From positions 43,852,569-43,916,568 of the forward strand of contig NC_088776.1 in the NCBI RefSeq assembly GCF_954871325.1: 64,000 nucleotides of DNA. The letters are read 5' to 3'. A program made the translations under genes and the position numbers. Positions 37,301 through 48,500 of this stretch are shown here, one piece after another. The stretch is from Gordionus sp. m RMFG-2023 (taxonomy: Eukaryota > Nematomorpha > Gordioida > Chordodea > Parachordodidae). Position 1 is the first letter of the stretch, and each line of letters opens with the position of its first letter. The notes under the pieces are model-generated. The model was not told where the DNA came from. It did no database searches and saw only the letters and a list, made by a program, of their open reading frames with translations.

Positions 37301-40300
37301 GATGAACATAACCGTTGATCTTGATAAAGGTGAAAAGACTGGATTAGCTAAAAACACCCGTGTTAAATCATTGTTTGAGCGATGCTTAGTTACATGTGCT
37401 CTTTATGAGGAATTTTGGCTAAAAGTAGGTCAAATTTTTATTTTTCTAACAGGATATGTTTCATAATTTTCCCATTTTTTATGAAACATGAAGGCAAAAA
37501 TAACGAATATCAAAACATTTTATTCATATTTAAAATTTTTAAAAAAATATTTGTTATAACTAGAGACAATAAATTCTTGAATATATCTAGAGACAATAAA
37601 TTCTTGAATATATATAAAAGTTTTACCCTCTTTCGCAAGTAGTATGTAATGCTAACGTTAAGTTTTGAAATAGTCCCTTCAATAGTTATTTTATTTGCTT
37701 TTGCTACTTTATGAAGATATTCATTTTGTAAAAAAATTGGAAGTGAAACATTAGACAAAATATATCAATTTATTATGATAAGTGACATGTGTATAATAAG
37801 AAAAAAACAAATGTTTCATTTATTATTATTACATTTTAATAACAAATTATATTTTCACCTCTCAAGTCCTGAATGGTAATCACTAAATATAAGTTTAATT
37901 TGGCTAAATAACCGATGAATTTGAGGGTAGTGGTGCTTTTAATTTAATAAATATATTTATAAAATAGGGGAAGTCATCGAATATGTTAATTGTATTATTT
38001 TTTGATGCATAAATATCATATATTGGATTTTCTTTCGGTATCATTCTTCTCAAAGAAAGCATCAATAGAAGTAATTTTTTTGTGGTTTTAACCTCTATTC
38101 TTTTTGGTAATATTATTTAATCATTCGATACATCTATTTAGTTGATATATAAACCTAGGAAGAGTAATATATGGCTAGTTCAGCCTAAAACTTGGATGAA
38201 TAATGGCAGCAAGTATATTATCATTGTCATAAATTTTTTTAAGTTAAAATACTTCTTAAATTTTGTAAAGGAAAATTCAGATTCATAACTATATTACCAA
38301 TTTCAGGATAATATTTTTCTATAATATCTTTGACTACTATTTGTCTTATTAATTTTATTTTCATTTAGAAGCAAATATTATCAGATGGTTTTATTGGATT
38401 AAATTTATTATAAACAAAATGTAATTCAAAATATAATATTAAATTTCACTATTATAACTTTAAATTTAATTACAAAATAACGAAAAAAACAAATAACTAA
38501 ATTATGGGCGAACTAAGAAACGCTTTGAAATATTCCGTTTCTCATGGTCAAGGCGATTTGTTGCATTATCACAAATAATGAAGTGTAGTTTTTTTATTAC
38601 TTAAATTTTAATTATCTCATTCCTTTAGCAAAAAAATACCATTTTTCTTTAAAACATCACAAGTTTAATAAATTGAATTTTGGTTGTAGTTTTGTCTAGG
38701 TTATTTCCACCATTGATATATTATGGAGAATGTAGAGAAATGTACAAAATCCTTTTTGAAAATATTGGCGCATGTATTTTGAGGCATTTTGAAATTTAGC
38801 TTTTTGAGCCATTATAGAAATTCATTATTGAGTATTTAAAATTTCAAAATGCTTGTTTTCTTTTTTAAATTTCATACTTTATTTTATAATTTAAAGTTTG
38901 CATAATTATAATAAAAAAATTAATAATAGAAAATCAACACATAATTGATTTGTTTTCCCAATTTTATAAATTGCAACATGGATGTTGAGCATGTTACCTC
39001 TAGAAGAATTATATAGAAATGAAAGCGATAACATTACATATGCAAATATAACATAATGATAATTTTAGAAACAAATGAAAAGGAAAAGATATAAATTTAT
39101 GATATATTTTTATGGTCTTCTTTTATTTTATTCAGAGTAAAATATGTCATTCCAGACTTTTTAAAGATCTGGACTGTGTTTTATGTAAGCCCACGAAAAA
39201 TATTAATAAATTTTAGGGACAACATAATATTTTTATTGTATTTATTTATTATTTTTAGAGATGCCACTTAAATTATATCATTTATTTCTTTAAATAATAT
39301 TTAATTCGTTATTAATAACATAACACTGATTATTAATTTAAAAAAATTAGTACGCCAAATATATGGAAACCTTGGATCTAAATGCTATGAGAAGAGTTTT
39401 CCAAAGAGCCTGCTTTATACACTTGCCGACTAAACCGAATATTTTCTTGGCCTGGGCTGCTGTCGAAGAAAAATACGGTATTTATTTTTAAATACTATTA
39501 CATATAAAATATTTTTACGTTTAGTCACTAGAAATAATTAAATAGGGTTTGACTTTAATTTATTTATTTTAATTATTCACCATTTTAATAATGATTAATA
39601 GTTACCTGTCTCTATATTTACTTACCATTCCTAATTCGATTTAGTGATTATATTCTTTTGTTATAACATTTCCTTTATGAATACATTCATACAAATAAAT
39701 TATATAAATTACGTTGTTTAATTCCCAATTCACACAGGTAACTTTCATTGTGCTTCCTTTATCCTTAATCTGCTAGATAAAAATGTTCCGGATCTTGTCC
39801 AGCTAACTATGAGAAGAATTAATTTATACAGAAGGAGAGGTGATATGGAGGATCTCGTAGAAAGGCTTTACAGAGAAAACCTCACAAAATATGAAAGCAA
39901 TCTTTGCTATTACAGCTATTTCGTTATACAATATGCACGTTACATTCATCGGGTTACATTAATTTTTATAAAAAAATTGGTTCTTATTTTACGAACCTTC
40001 GTGGGGTTCATATAGATATGGGTCGGGATTTTTCAGTAGTTTAATAATTTTGATTAAGCAATATTTATGTCAAATTTATTTTGGTTACTTTTGCTAAAAG
40101 ATTTTCGATCAGCCCTAAGAATTTAAAATTTTTATAATTTCATAAAGAGGTATTTTTGGCTAAAAATCGTTTTAATTTGTTATTAATGATTAAAATAAAG
40201 ATTGTCAATTATTTTTTAATATAATAAAATATTTTTTAAAATTTTAAATGATTTTTTAAATTTTCTTGACTAACATAAAATTGTTTAATGGATTAAATTT

Positions 40301-43300
40301 TAAAATAATTATATTAGATAGATGAATGTTTTCAAATAGATTTTTTAAATATAATGACTTAAATATACCTGTTTAAAATATGGGTCCATACTTATCTCTC
40401 TAATTCAATGAAAGCTACCAAATGTTAAATAAAATGCTCTGTAATTTTAAGAAGTAAAAAGTTAAAAATTTGGTATGTTTTCAATTTTTCGCAAAACAAA
40501 ATAAAATAATATAGATATTAATTTTGTAAACGTATTGCGATAGGTAAAGAATGATAAGCCTCAAGCTTTGAAATTGCTAGAAGACGCCATTATTAATGAT
40601 CCGGTATATTTTATATATTATTATGAATTTTATTTTGAAGGTATATTTGAATTAGAGATCTGTCAAAGTAGGCCCGGGTCGGGCCTATTTTTTAAAAAAA
40701 ATTTGGGCTGGGTTGGGTTTTCAAAATCTTTCTAAAAATATCTAAATTTATCAATTTTATGTTGAATTATTTATGTAAAATAAAAATATTTGATTATATT
40801 TATAAAAACAAGACGCCATATAACTTATATCTTTTATTTTGAGTAATTATAAAAATGAATTTCTATATTTAAATAAATTCGGACTGGGCCGGCAAAACTT
40901 TTAAAAAATTTCGGGCTGGGCCAGGCTTGAAAAATTAGGCCCTATGCAGATCACTAATTTGAAACTTATATTTTATAGTATCCTGCTTATATGATCGCTA
41001 ATTAAATACCGTAAAATCAGATATGACACTGGTAACCTAACACATTATTGAGTGACAAAATGAATAAATTTGTGAAAAAACATAAAAATTTTAGTGAGCA
41101 TACATTTAAACATATCGTATGGGGATTTGATCCCTATTTAGTCTAAATGGAAAGTTTTAAATCAAAACAAAAGTTTAATTATGTAAAATTAACAATTTAA
41201 AAAATATAATTATGTTCTTTTTGTTAAAGCACAACGAAAAGTTATACTTACAATTGCTAGACATGGAATACCAGACGGAGCCACTCAATATAGATAGAAT
41301 AGCGGCCATATTTGATCGCACCTTAAATAGCACCTTACCAGATAGTTCTAAAACTGCCTTTGCTCAAAGAAAATACGAGTTTTTGGAGAGTCTTGACCAT
41401 GATGTTTATAGGTTAGCTAGATCTATAGATGTAAATTTTTATAAACTGCTTCAGAATTAGGCATATAGAAATTATTAGGATATATGGATTTTTAAATATT
41501 GAATTGAAATAAACAAATATTATTTTAAAATATTGGTATGGGCTGATATTTTTAAATTGCCTGATACTTTATTAATGTTGTATCTTAGAAATAAAAAAAG
41601 CCCGCAAATTTTATTATTAGGTTTTATTTAATATATTTGGCTTCTTATAAAACAGATTAAGGGTATATATATCCAAACCTATATATTGTATTTGAGCTAT
41701 ATATAATTTATTTATGTCAATTACTCTGAGACCTCAGGAATTGTCTTAATACAGTCCTAAACATAGGATATATGGTACAGACTGAAGCATACCTGCCCCA
41801 TCCCTACACATATTTTACAAACCCTGGATAGCTTAGTTGAAAAAAATCGCATAAATATTCTTCAGGGTTTACCAATTTCAGAATTTTTTGGCGTAGAAAG
41901 ATAACCATTATCAAACAATTTTATTTGATAACCATTTTTAATATAGAAGCACTATATTAATCTCCCTCCATAAATCATTAAATATTTCTGTCATCATTAT
42001 GTGACGAAATACGATATAGAGGTCTTAGGTTTATTTCAGTTTTATTGTGACATCACATCCCTACGATTGCTCTGTTTGAACTTGTTAACTGAGATACTAT
42101 TTTTCGAGGTCGGCTATGATCTTTGTCTATGGATGGGAGGTGTAGTATTTTTAGTTGTGCTTCTGATCAAAATTTATAAATAACAATACTTCTATAAATA
42201 TATATATAAAAAGGTTGTTTAAATGTTAAAATCATTGGCCATATATCAAAACGGGCAAGTTCACATAAATTTAATAAATTATTTATAAAAAATAATTATC
42301 TAGCTCACTTAATAATTTAATTCTCGTATTTAATCTAATTTAAATGCATCGTTATAATGTGCATTAATGGGTCTAGATTAGTGTTGTTGAACGGCTCGAT
42401 TTCGCCAATTTTAAATTAAGATTTTAGCCAAAATAATATTACACAACCCCAAGATTTCGTTAATAGATGATCAAACCTTTCTGCCATCTATTAGCAAAAT
42501 CTTCAGGGTTTATAAAATTTTTTGGCTATAACATTAGGCTTGCTGTTTTAACAATCGCGTTTAACAACACTAGTCTAGATGAATATATTATAATAAAAAA
42601 TACTGTGAAGAATTTAATGATTAGTCAATATATTACTTAAATATGCTAACAAATTTTATAGACTTTTCCAGGACTACAATTTGGTTTAATAAATTCTTCC
42701 AGCTACCCCTTATTTTACATGGCCTGGCCACTAGCACATTTTTATTGTTATATAAATTAGTGATCTTCATCGTAATTTTTTATGCCTGGTCCGAATTTTT
42801 CTTTTAAAAAATTTGTCTAACCCGGTCTAGATTTAATTCAAATAAAAATAATAGCACTTTGTTTCTTGCAAGAATTTTAAAATATATCAATTATTTCACA
42901 AAATTAAAGTATATATTTTAAAATATTAAGCCTGACAGTTGGAACGGAAATTATTTTTAAAAAATAGACCCAGGCCCATTTGGGCTGGGATTTGCAGATC
43001 TTTAATATAAATTATTTTTTATTTATTGTCAACATTTATCAATAGTTTTTTTTATTGAATATCTAGGATCAATAAAGCTCGTGATGATTTTATATCCTTG
43101 CTGAAAATACAATTGGGAGGAGATTTTTCGTCTACTTACCAGAAGTTTTATTATATATTTAAATTTTATTTTCCAAAAATTAATGATTAAAAAAATAAAT
43201 AGCGAAGTGGAGTTGGAATATATAATTTATTTATGATCGGATTTTAAATAAATTATTTACGCAATTTTTATAAAATTTTTGCAAATAAATATTACACACT

Positions 43301-44198
43301 ACATTTACCGTTTAAGTTTTTTTTCTAATATTAAATTTTTTAAGACTAGTGTTTTTGTAGATTAAATAAATATTATTTTTTGGTTGCAGTTCTAACATTT
43401 TAAGATTTCTTTTTAAACTTTAAATTATATAATTTTATTCCTTCCTCTATTATGTTATTTCCTTTCTTCTCTATAATAAATTTTGCGTTACCCCACATTT
43501 ACAAAGATCATACGTTAAGGGCAACGTTCCTTTACTACCCCCTTCTGTAGCTTCTGCAAATTTAGCTTCAAAATCTAGCCGCAATACCGCTTCTCCAAGA
43601 GCTTCATCTTCTTCCACCTCAACAGCCGTAAATACGGTCAGTAACGCAGCTATCGCTACTAGTGACTACTACTCTGCTTACTACCAACAATGGGCCTCTG
43701 CTTATCATCAACACCCTGGCGTTTATGTAATAATAAATAAATAACCAATGATCTGTTCCATTTTTTAAAGCTAATTTAAAGATGAATACTTGACTTTGTA
43801 TGTGTTTGTGATATAATATACGATTATTGTTCTAAAATTTGGACACCCAAAAAACATTGGCTGACTTTCAGAGCTTTGATGACTCTAGTTCTGAAAAGTG
43901 CGTGAACCTGGGTTTACATAATTAATATTAACGTGATTTTTTAATGAATAAAATTGAAGAGGATAAGTCTAATGCTGGAAAATGAAATTGTTTATTTGGA
44001 TTCATTATAATATTTAACTGAGTACTGCAAAATTGAATTTTTATTTGTAAGGATAATTTAATTTATTATTATATAAAATATTTTTAGACACCCGCTCCTA
44101 CAAATCCAATGTATATTGGTGGAAATGCTTACCCAGCCGCTTACGCTTCTATGGGTTACCCAAGTGTTGTCCCTTTATCTGCTATTATTAAAAAATAA
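19330..44198 (+). CDS. PRPF39: Pre-mRNA-processing factor 39 (U1 snRNP-associated, HAT repeats)
   Basis: Fifteen exons: 19330-19576, 19619-19956, 20085-20210, 20499-20656, 22619-22786, 26513-26627, 36771-36884, 37224-37424, 39351-39477, 39738-39952, 40544-40603, 41230-41411, 43067-43129, 43507-43726, 44088-44198. All phases close into 814 residues; human PRPF39 is shorter (about 670). An acidic N-terminus is followed by half-a-TPR (HAT) repeats: [24 protein letters not shown] (about 212-226), a linker near 385-422, then [19 protein letters not shown] (from 423) and CALYEEFW. The tail is Ser-rich then Tyr/Ala-rich, as in the human protein. PRPF39 family members act in the nucleus with U1 snRNP in 5' splice-site recognition. 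Exons 5, 7 and 13 have weak splice signals and are the least certain. The ATG at 19330 is the first in frame. Confidence 0.93.
20840..21889 (-). mobile_element. Internally deleted hAT element in PRPF39 intron 4
   Basis: The left end starts CAGAGTTGTTAATGTTCC, and the right end reverse-complemented starts CGAGTTGTTAATGATACTCC. Subterminal AGCTAGCTCC words repeat near both ends. On the minus strand, 21205-21078 encodes the hAT dimerisation segment [19 protein letters not shown] followed by [14 protein letters not shown] and a stop. The rest of the transposase is lost. No target duplication is clear. It is a sister family to the intact element at 30874. Confidence 0.75.
21984..22303 (+). mobile_element. 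hAT-type MITE, family with TAGNGATCTGCA ends, copy 1
   Basis: Ends are TAGATATCTGTAAAAGTAGG and, reverse-complemented, TAGTGATATGCACCTGG. Flanks GTTTTGAT and GTTTAGAT match at 7 of 8 positions, a degraded 8-base duplication. Subterminal GGCCNGGCNNGG-like words lie in both arms. Noncoding; three relatives lie at 40653, 42758 and 62373. Confidence 0.8.
23640..23990 (-). pseudogene. Inverted partial transposase copy (left inner arm)
   Basis: The minus strand encodes [20 protein letters not shown] then [19 protein letters not shown], the same segment as in the right arm at about 25005-25125 with a few differences. The N-terminal half is missing. It is the mirrored arm of the foldback element. 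Confidence 0.8.
24389..25150 (+). pseudogene. DDE-like transposase, degraded
   Basis: The plus strand shows, in order, [19 protein letters not shown] near 24407, [12 protein letters not shown] near 24687, [16 protein letters not shown] near 24927, and [17 protein letters not shown] then TVKRLV near 25016. I know this order (acidic FAxNY, FxDxAAxQYxN and HGKxxCDGxGG) from long, poorly named transposon proteins of hydra and insects. The spaced acidic residues suggest a DDE/D nuclease core. Stops and frame changes break it. The superfamily name is open. Confidence 0.65.
27250..30300. mobile_element. Second large foldback element in PRPF39 intron 6
   Basis: About 27260-27900 is repeated in inverted form at about 29820-30300. 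Matching words include AAAATCTGCTAATTATGGA against its complement near 30230, and GTGATTCAGAAAATGTAAAAA against its complement near 30170. Within the left arm a unit of roughly 120 to 130 bases (ATTCAGAAAATG, TTTTTGACTAAAATAA, CTCAAATTTAAA) repeats four or five times. GC-richer inner arms lie near 28725-28830 and 29430-29580. No coding was recognised. Limits are approximate. Confidence 0.6.
28610..28722. repeat. Tandem duplication, ~56-base unit
   Basis: Two adjacent copies share ATTTTCATAATTTAATAAAT, then a small palindrome AATGATATATCATT, then CAACTGCAAGCTAGG. The first copy has a few extra bases at the palindrome centre. It lies inside the foldback element. Confidence 0.85.
31153..34922 (-). 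CDS. hAT transposase, 640 residues, seven exons
   Basis: Minus-strand exons: 34922-34692, 34648-34272, 34234-34028, 32482-32370, 32322-31946, 31896-31727, 31600-31153. All introns are GT-AG and phases close without a stop; introns are 43, 37, 1545, 47, 49 and 126 bases. An acidic N-terminus is followed by a BED zinc finger ([10 protein letters not shown], then SYNLKKHLK), the hAT core with [20 protein letters not shown] (first acidic residue) and [13 protein letters not shown] (second), an acidic loop, [13 protein letters not shown], an Ala/Leu-rich region, and the dimerisation domain [20 protein letters not shown] then [11 protein letters not shown]. The protein would bind its element ends and catalyse cut-and-paste. 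Expression is unknown. Confidence 0.9.
32493..32646. repeat. Perfect 77-base tandem duplication
   Basis: Bases 32493-32569 and 32570-32646 are identical. They lie in the large intron of the hAT transposase gene. Perfect identity means the duplication is very recent or an assembly artefact. Confidence 0.95.
33590..33726 (-). repeat. hAT terminus fragment, CAGAGTTGGGCAG family
   Basis: Reverse-complemented, it begins CAGAGTTGGGCAGGTCC and continues with repeated AGATACA/GATAC words, the subterminal signature of a separate hAT family. Only one end is present. A relative ends at 63442. It lies inside the large transposase intron, which explains that intron's length in part. Confidence 0.6.
35498..36080 (+). 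pseudogene. piggyBac-like transposase fossil
   Basis: The plus strand gives [22 protein letters not shown] and [14 protein letters not shown] near 35500-35640, [12 protein letters not shown] near 35730, and [15 protein letters not shown] near 35860. These are the middle and C-terminal landmarks of piggyBac transposases. Frames are broken in several places, and the upstream part was separated by insertion of the element at 30473-35489. I could not recognise the N-terminal part left of 30465. Bases 36081-36770, still intron 6, show nothing further. Confidence 0.8.
37560..37613. repeat. 27-base perfect tandem duplication
   Basis: Two adjacent copies of a unit starting CTAGAGACAATAAATTC lie in PRPF39 intron 8. 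Open frames across it are incidental. Confidence 0.9.
37840..38260 (-). pseudogene. hAT transposase C-terminal fragment
   Basis: The minus strand gives a degraded dimerisation segment ([20 protein letters not shown]) near 37870-37945, with more hAT-like sequence at 38190-38260 matching the [17 protein letters not shown] region of the intact element at 31520-31590. It belongs to the same hAT lineage. It lies in PRPF39 intron 8 and has no visible ends. Confidence 0.65.
40653..40956 (+). mobile_element. hAT-type MITE, TAGNGATCTGCA family, copy 2
   Basis: Ends are TAGAGATCTGTCAAAG and, reverse-complemented, TAGTGATCTGCATAGGG. Flanks ATTTGAAT and ATTTGAAA match at 7 of 8. Subterminal GGGCTGGG and GGCCCGGG words occur in both arms. 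It lies in PRPF39 intron 11 in the same orientation as the copy at 21984. Confidence 0.85.
42379..42572. mobile_element. Palindromic hAT-type MITE
   Basis: A perfect 8-base duplication GTCTAGAT flanks it (42371-42378, 42573-42580). Ends are TAGTGTTGTTGAACGG and, reverse-complemented, TAGTGTTGTTAAACGCG. Much of its 194 bases folds back, for example AGCCAAAATAAT near the left and ATTTTTTGGCT near the right. It lies in PRPF39 intron 12. Confidence 0.88.
42758..43004 (-). mobile_element. hAT-type MITE, TAGNGATCTGCA family, copy 3
   Basis: A perfect 8-base duplication ATATAAAT flanks it (42750-42757, 43005-43012). Ends are TAGTGATCTTCATCG and, reverse-complemented, TAAAGATCTGCAAATCC. It is inverted relative to copies 1 and 2. 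It ends about 60 bases before PRPF39 exon 13. Confidence 0.88.
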
Positions 44199-45526
44199 AA
44201 TATTAATTTTGCGTTTAACAGGGAGATGATCACACTTTGTATCGTTATGTTATTGTATTCATTAATTTTCTTTTATATTGAAATTATAACCTGGAAAACA
44301 ATCATACTATCTTTATCTACTTGTATTATATAAACGATATTGTATAAAAAATATAATAAGGGATATAATAGTTTAGTTATATAACAAATAAAAATGAAAC
44401 TGGGAAATTAGTTTAAATTTATTTTTAAAATTTCCGCGTTTTTATTGAAAAGAGAATCATGATTTTGGTTATTCTTGATATTTTTGTTTTTCAAGATGTT
44501 ATTTAAATTACTATTCTTTCAAGTAGACTAACAATTTTCATTTAAAGTGTATATAACCTATACATATATAATGATATAATCTTGCAAAAGTGTTTAAAAT
44601 ATAAATTGAGATTATAAAATACCATCCCAATAGAAATTTTCGAAATCTTTAAGATAATTTGCCCTTAGTTTTGAAAAATATTAGTGAATTGATATTTTAA
44701 TATAATATATAATTATTGGCTAATTTTTTTTATATTTATTATTGATTTGAAGAATTTTATTATTTACCTATGTGAGTTTATGACTTTCGGGCCAACTTAT
44801 AGGACTATATGATGTTAAACTGCATTCTATCATTTGTCAACATAATAGTTCGTTCAAAAATGCTCAATATTGACGCTGCGTTGAATCCAAATAATAGGTT
44901 ATAAATAATATCGTTCAGCTTGGGTGATTCTATCCTTATGACGAATATTATGTTAAAAAATCGCAAATTTTATTTTATTTGAATCAAACGCTCAATTTAT
45001 AAGCACTATAACACCTAGGATCGTTATAAATTTAATATACGTTGGTATTTAGTTGCTTTGTTCTTGTTTTCTTGCATAAATCTCTGATTTTTTAAAAATT
45101 AAGTTGTAAATTTTATTGAAATTCAGATTAATATAAGATATATTAAAAATAAATTTAAAAATATAATTGTGCCGATGAATACAATAGGTTTACATAATAT
45201 ATTATATAAATATTTGCATGTAAATCAAGCAGTATATAAATACATTACATCAATATATAAACGATTATTTACATTATACATTACGAAATTTAATTTAATA
45301 ATGGTCAATAATATCTAAAAAAAACCTTAGGCCGAGCTATTTACTTTTCTCTCTTAGCAATGCACAAAAAATCGAAATAATTATCTTTTGTCTAAATAAA
45401 TAATTGATACTTAAGGATTAGAGAATTGGGAAACGTATTGCATTTATAATTAGAGGTGTTATGATTCTAGGTAACAAACTTTATAAAACGTTCAAGCTTG
45501 TTAAAGTTTCTGAATTTGATTTTGTT
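44199..45526. other. Convergent intergenic region
   Basis: This 1.3 kb separates the stop codons of PRPF39 (+) and follistatin (-), so it should hold both 3' UTRs. AATAAA at 44387-44392 is a plausible PRPF39 polyadenylation signal. For follistatin, TTTATT at 45112-45117 reads AATAAA on the minus strand. No other feature was seen. Confidence 0.5.
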
Positions 45527-48500
45527 TCAAAAGATATGTCTGTTCTTACAAGGTCCTGGGTGTAATGTTTTAATGCGGACACGATTCTTACAAGATTCAT
45601 CCCTCATGTCACACCAGTCTGAATACGTTTTCATGTTAGTACCACAAATCGTAATATTAGTTTTAGGGCAACCCACCTTGCAATCCATGCATTTAAAACC
45701 ACTAGTAGATTCTAGATCTTCTACGCACATATGTTGATGTGAGCACTTGATCATTCCACATTCCGAAACGGCTTTATTGAAGAGAATATATAAAAAATTT
45801 ATAAATTAATAACATTAAAAGTAAAATTTAATTTATGATATTTATTTAATGTTAAATATATATATGTATTATCAATGCTTTTATTTATAAAATTAAATTT
45901 AAATAGAATACGATATGCTTTTTATTTTTTTGTTTTTAATTTTTTTTTGCCAAAATGAAATAGCTTAAATATTTTCATAAATCGTAATAATGCGACTACT
46001 TCTATTTAATGTTTTTCTTATAGCGAAAAAATATATAATTAAAATTTTAAGAAAATTTGTGGTATTATATGGCTACCATTTCTCCCTACCCATATCATGA
46101 GGCCCTATCTATTTAAAACGTATTGAATCTCATATCTTATGTAATTTGTAATCATTTTTAACTTATATTATTTATAAGAATGAACGCGTTCAAATTTGGC
46201 GTTTTTATTCATATCTTTAAATATATATTTTTAAACATTTGACAAATATATAATATAATAACACTGTTTAAATAGAAAACAAAGAAGTTAAGATTTAAAC
46301 GAAATTTTTTTTTCTAAGAATTTTTGATAAAGAATTATTTTTCAAAAAATTGATGTCATACGTAAGAATGTTATGTAGTGAGTTAAAAACGCGTTTCTTC
46401 GGAGCAAAGGATGGTATTGCAGTGTAAAATTTTAATAAATATTTTATTTCATGAAATTTATTGAAAATTTTTTTCAATACCACAATTCTAAATTTCTACT
46501 AAGTAAAGAGAAAAGTGATTTCAGAATAACACTGTTATGCAGCGTCTGTATTTAATTTTTCTACGAGTTTCCTGTTACTGGTATCCTTTTTAACGTATGA
46601 AAATTGAAATTGGGGTATGGCAAAGATATATCTCCTAAGTCCTCAAACTATTAATATATTATAGTTATAAAATATCTGTTTCTGTATATTGCTTTGTTAC
46701 TATAAGTTGACATAATCGAAAATATTAATTTTTTTTTGTTTATACTAAATTGATTTAATATAATTTATATTCTTGTTGAAATAATATTCAAATGTTTTTA
46801 TTTACAATTAACTTTTACTGAAATATATATATATATAATAAATTGTGATAATCATTATTTTATTACCACTTAAATAATCTTTAATCCTTGTCGAACTTGA
46901 TCCTTAAAATCCCTACATCTATTTTATAAACTTAGACATAGTGAAATATATTGCATATAAGAGTTTATTTAAACGAAATTTAATATAAAATCAATTCAAC
47001 TATGCTATCACATTCTGATTCTCTTTACATTGATATTTTTTATAGAAATTTAATAATGAAAATATACTTAAGTTTCGGCTAAAAATAATTCTAAAGTATA
47101 TGAATTTTTCAAAATTTATTGAAAAATCAGCAAAATTTGATTTATATTTAAAAGACCTTAACTCCACTCCACTGTTGAAATTGAGATAGGGTATACATTA
47201 AAGAATTTTAAGATGGTATAATATTTTTTTAATCACTCCTTTAAACCGATCAAAGTGGAGTTAGAACAATTTAATAATAATCATGAATTTCATTTTGTAT
47301 TTACTTCTACATGGTCCTTCATAACTAATTTCTATATCATCATGCGAGAAACAATTAGCGTATTTAATGCTACATAAATTTGGATAAGTGATATTATCTG
47401 TTCCGCAAATTTCATGAAATTTTGTGGTTTTAGAAGACGAGCACAAATTGGAGCAATTTATACAATGTGGTAGTTTATTTTGATCGTAAATGCAATATTT
47501 TTTAAACGGGCATTTCATTTTATCGCATGAGTCTGATAATAAATTTTTAATAATTAAAGGTTAAATTTTAACAATTTTTATAAGGCAAAAAATTTAGTAT
47601 GAAAACTTAAATATTTTTAAAATTTGTAAAACTTTAACATTAGACTTCCTTAAATTTTTAAACGCAGCCTAAAATAAAATAATTATTATTAACTCATAAA
47701 TTACTGATCTTCAATACTGTCCTTAATTCTTGTACCAAATTAAATTATTTTATACAATTAAAGTAAAAAAAATTGAATCGAGTTAAGGCATTCTTCGGCC
47801 TAATATTAAATTTTTTTATATTCGGGCCAGTTTTGCAAACTGTTGATGCCCATTTGAAAGATCAAGGTGACATAATCTAGTATCACTCAACATAAGTTTG
47901 AAATAGATATTTAAACAAATTGTAAAATTTATCATAATTTCATGTGATGGATTTACTTAATTGATATTATACAACATCTCACTTACTTTGACAAACTCCT
48001 TTATAATCCACCTCCACATTATCTCCTTTTCCACAATTTCTGTGCCTCATTTTGCATATAGAAGAATAAGTTTTAAGATCTGTTCCACACACAATACCAG
48101 ATTCTATCATTTCTTTATCGCACTGGGGATCACAAACACATTCCGGATATTTTTCTCGCATAACACATTTTTCGCTTACAGGACAAACGACCGTAGAACA
48201 GTTCGCTGTATATTAAAAAATATATTGAGTTTTAAATGGGAATTTGCCAAAAATCTAAATGTAATTTTTTTTTCCATGCTTACTAAATGATTACTAATTA
48301 TAATGATAGTTTAGAAAATACCACCTTGACAAGATCTCTAAAAATTCGAATATAAATTAATAAATTTTATATTAAATTATTTTTTTTTGCATTTTATCGC
48401 AAAATTCATTCATACATAATATATGATGATAATAAGAATAACTAATCATAATAAGAATAACTAATCATAATAAGAATAACTAATCATAATTCAAAATAAA

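Noticed and set aside
41412-41460. Read-through of PRPF39 exon 12 to a stop at 41460 as the natural C-terminus
   Set aside because: Exons 13-15 keep the phase and give the Ser- and Tyr-rich tail seen in PRPF39 proteins. Intron retention remains possible.
42001-42183. Hydrophobic 60-codon frame in PRPF39 intron 12
   Set aside because: No ATG start, no motif, and it lies between well-supported exons.
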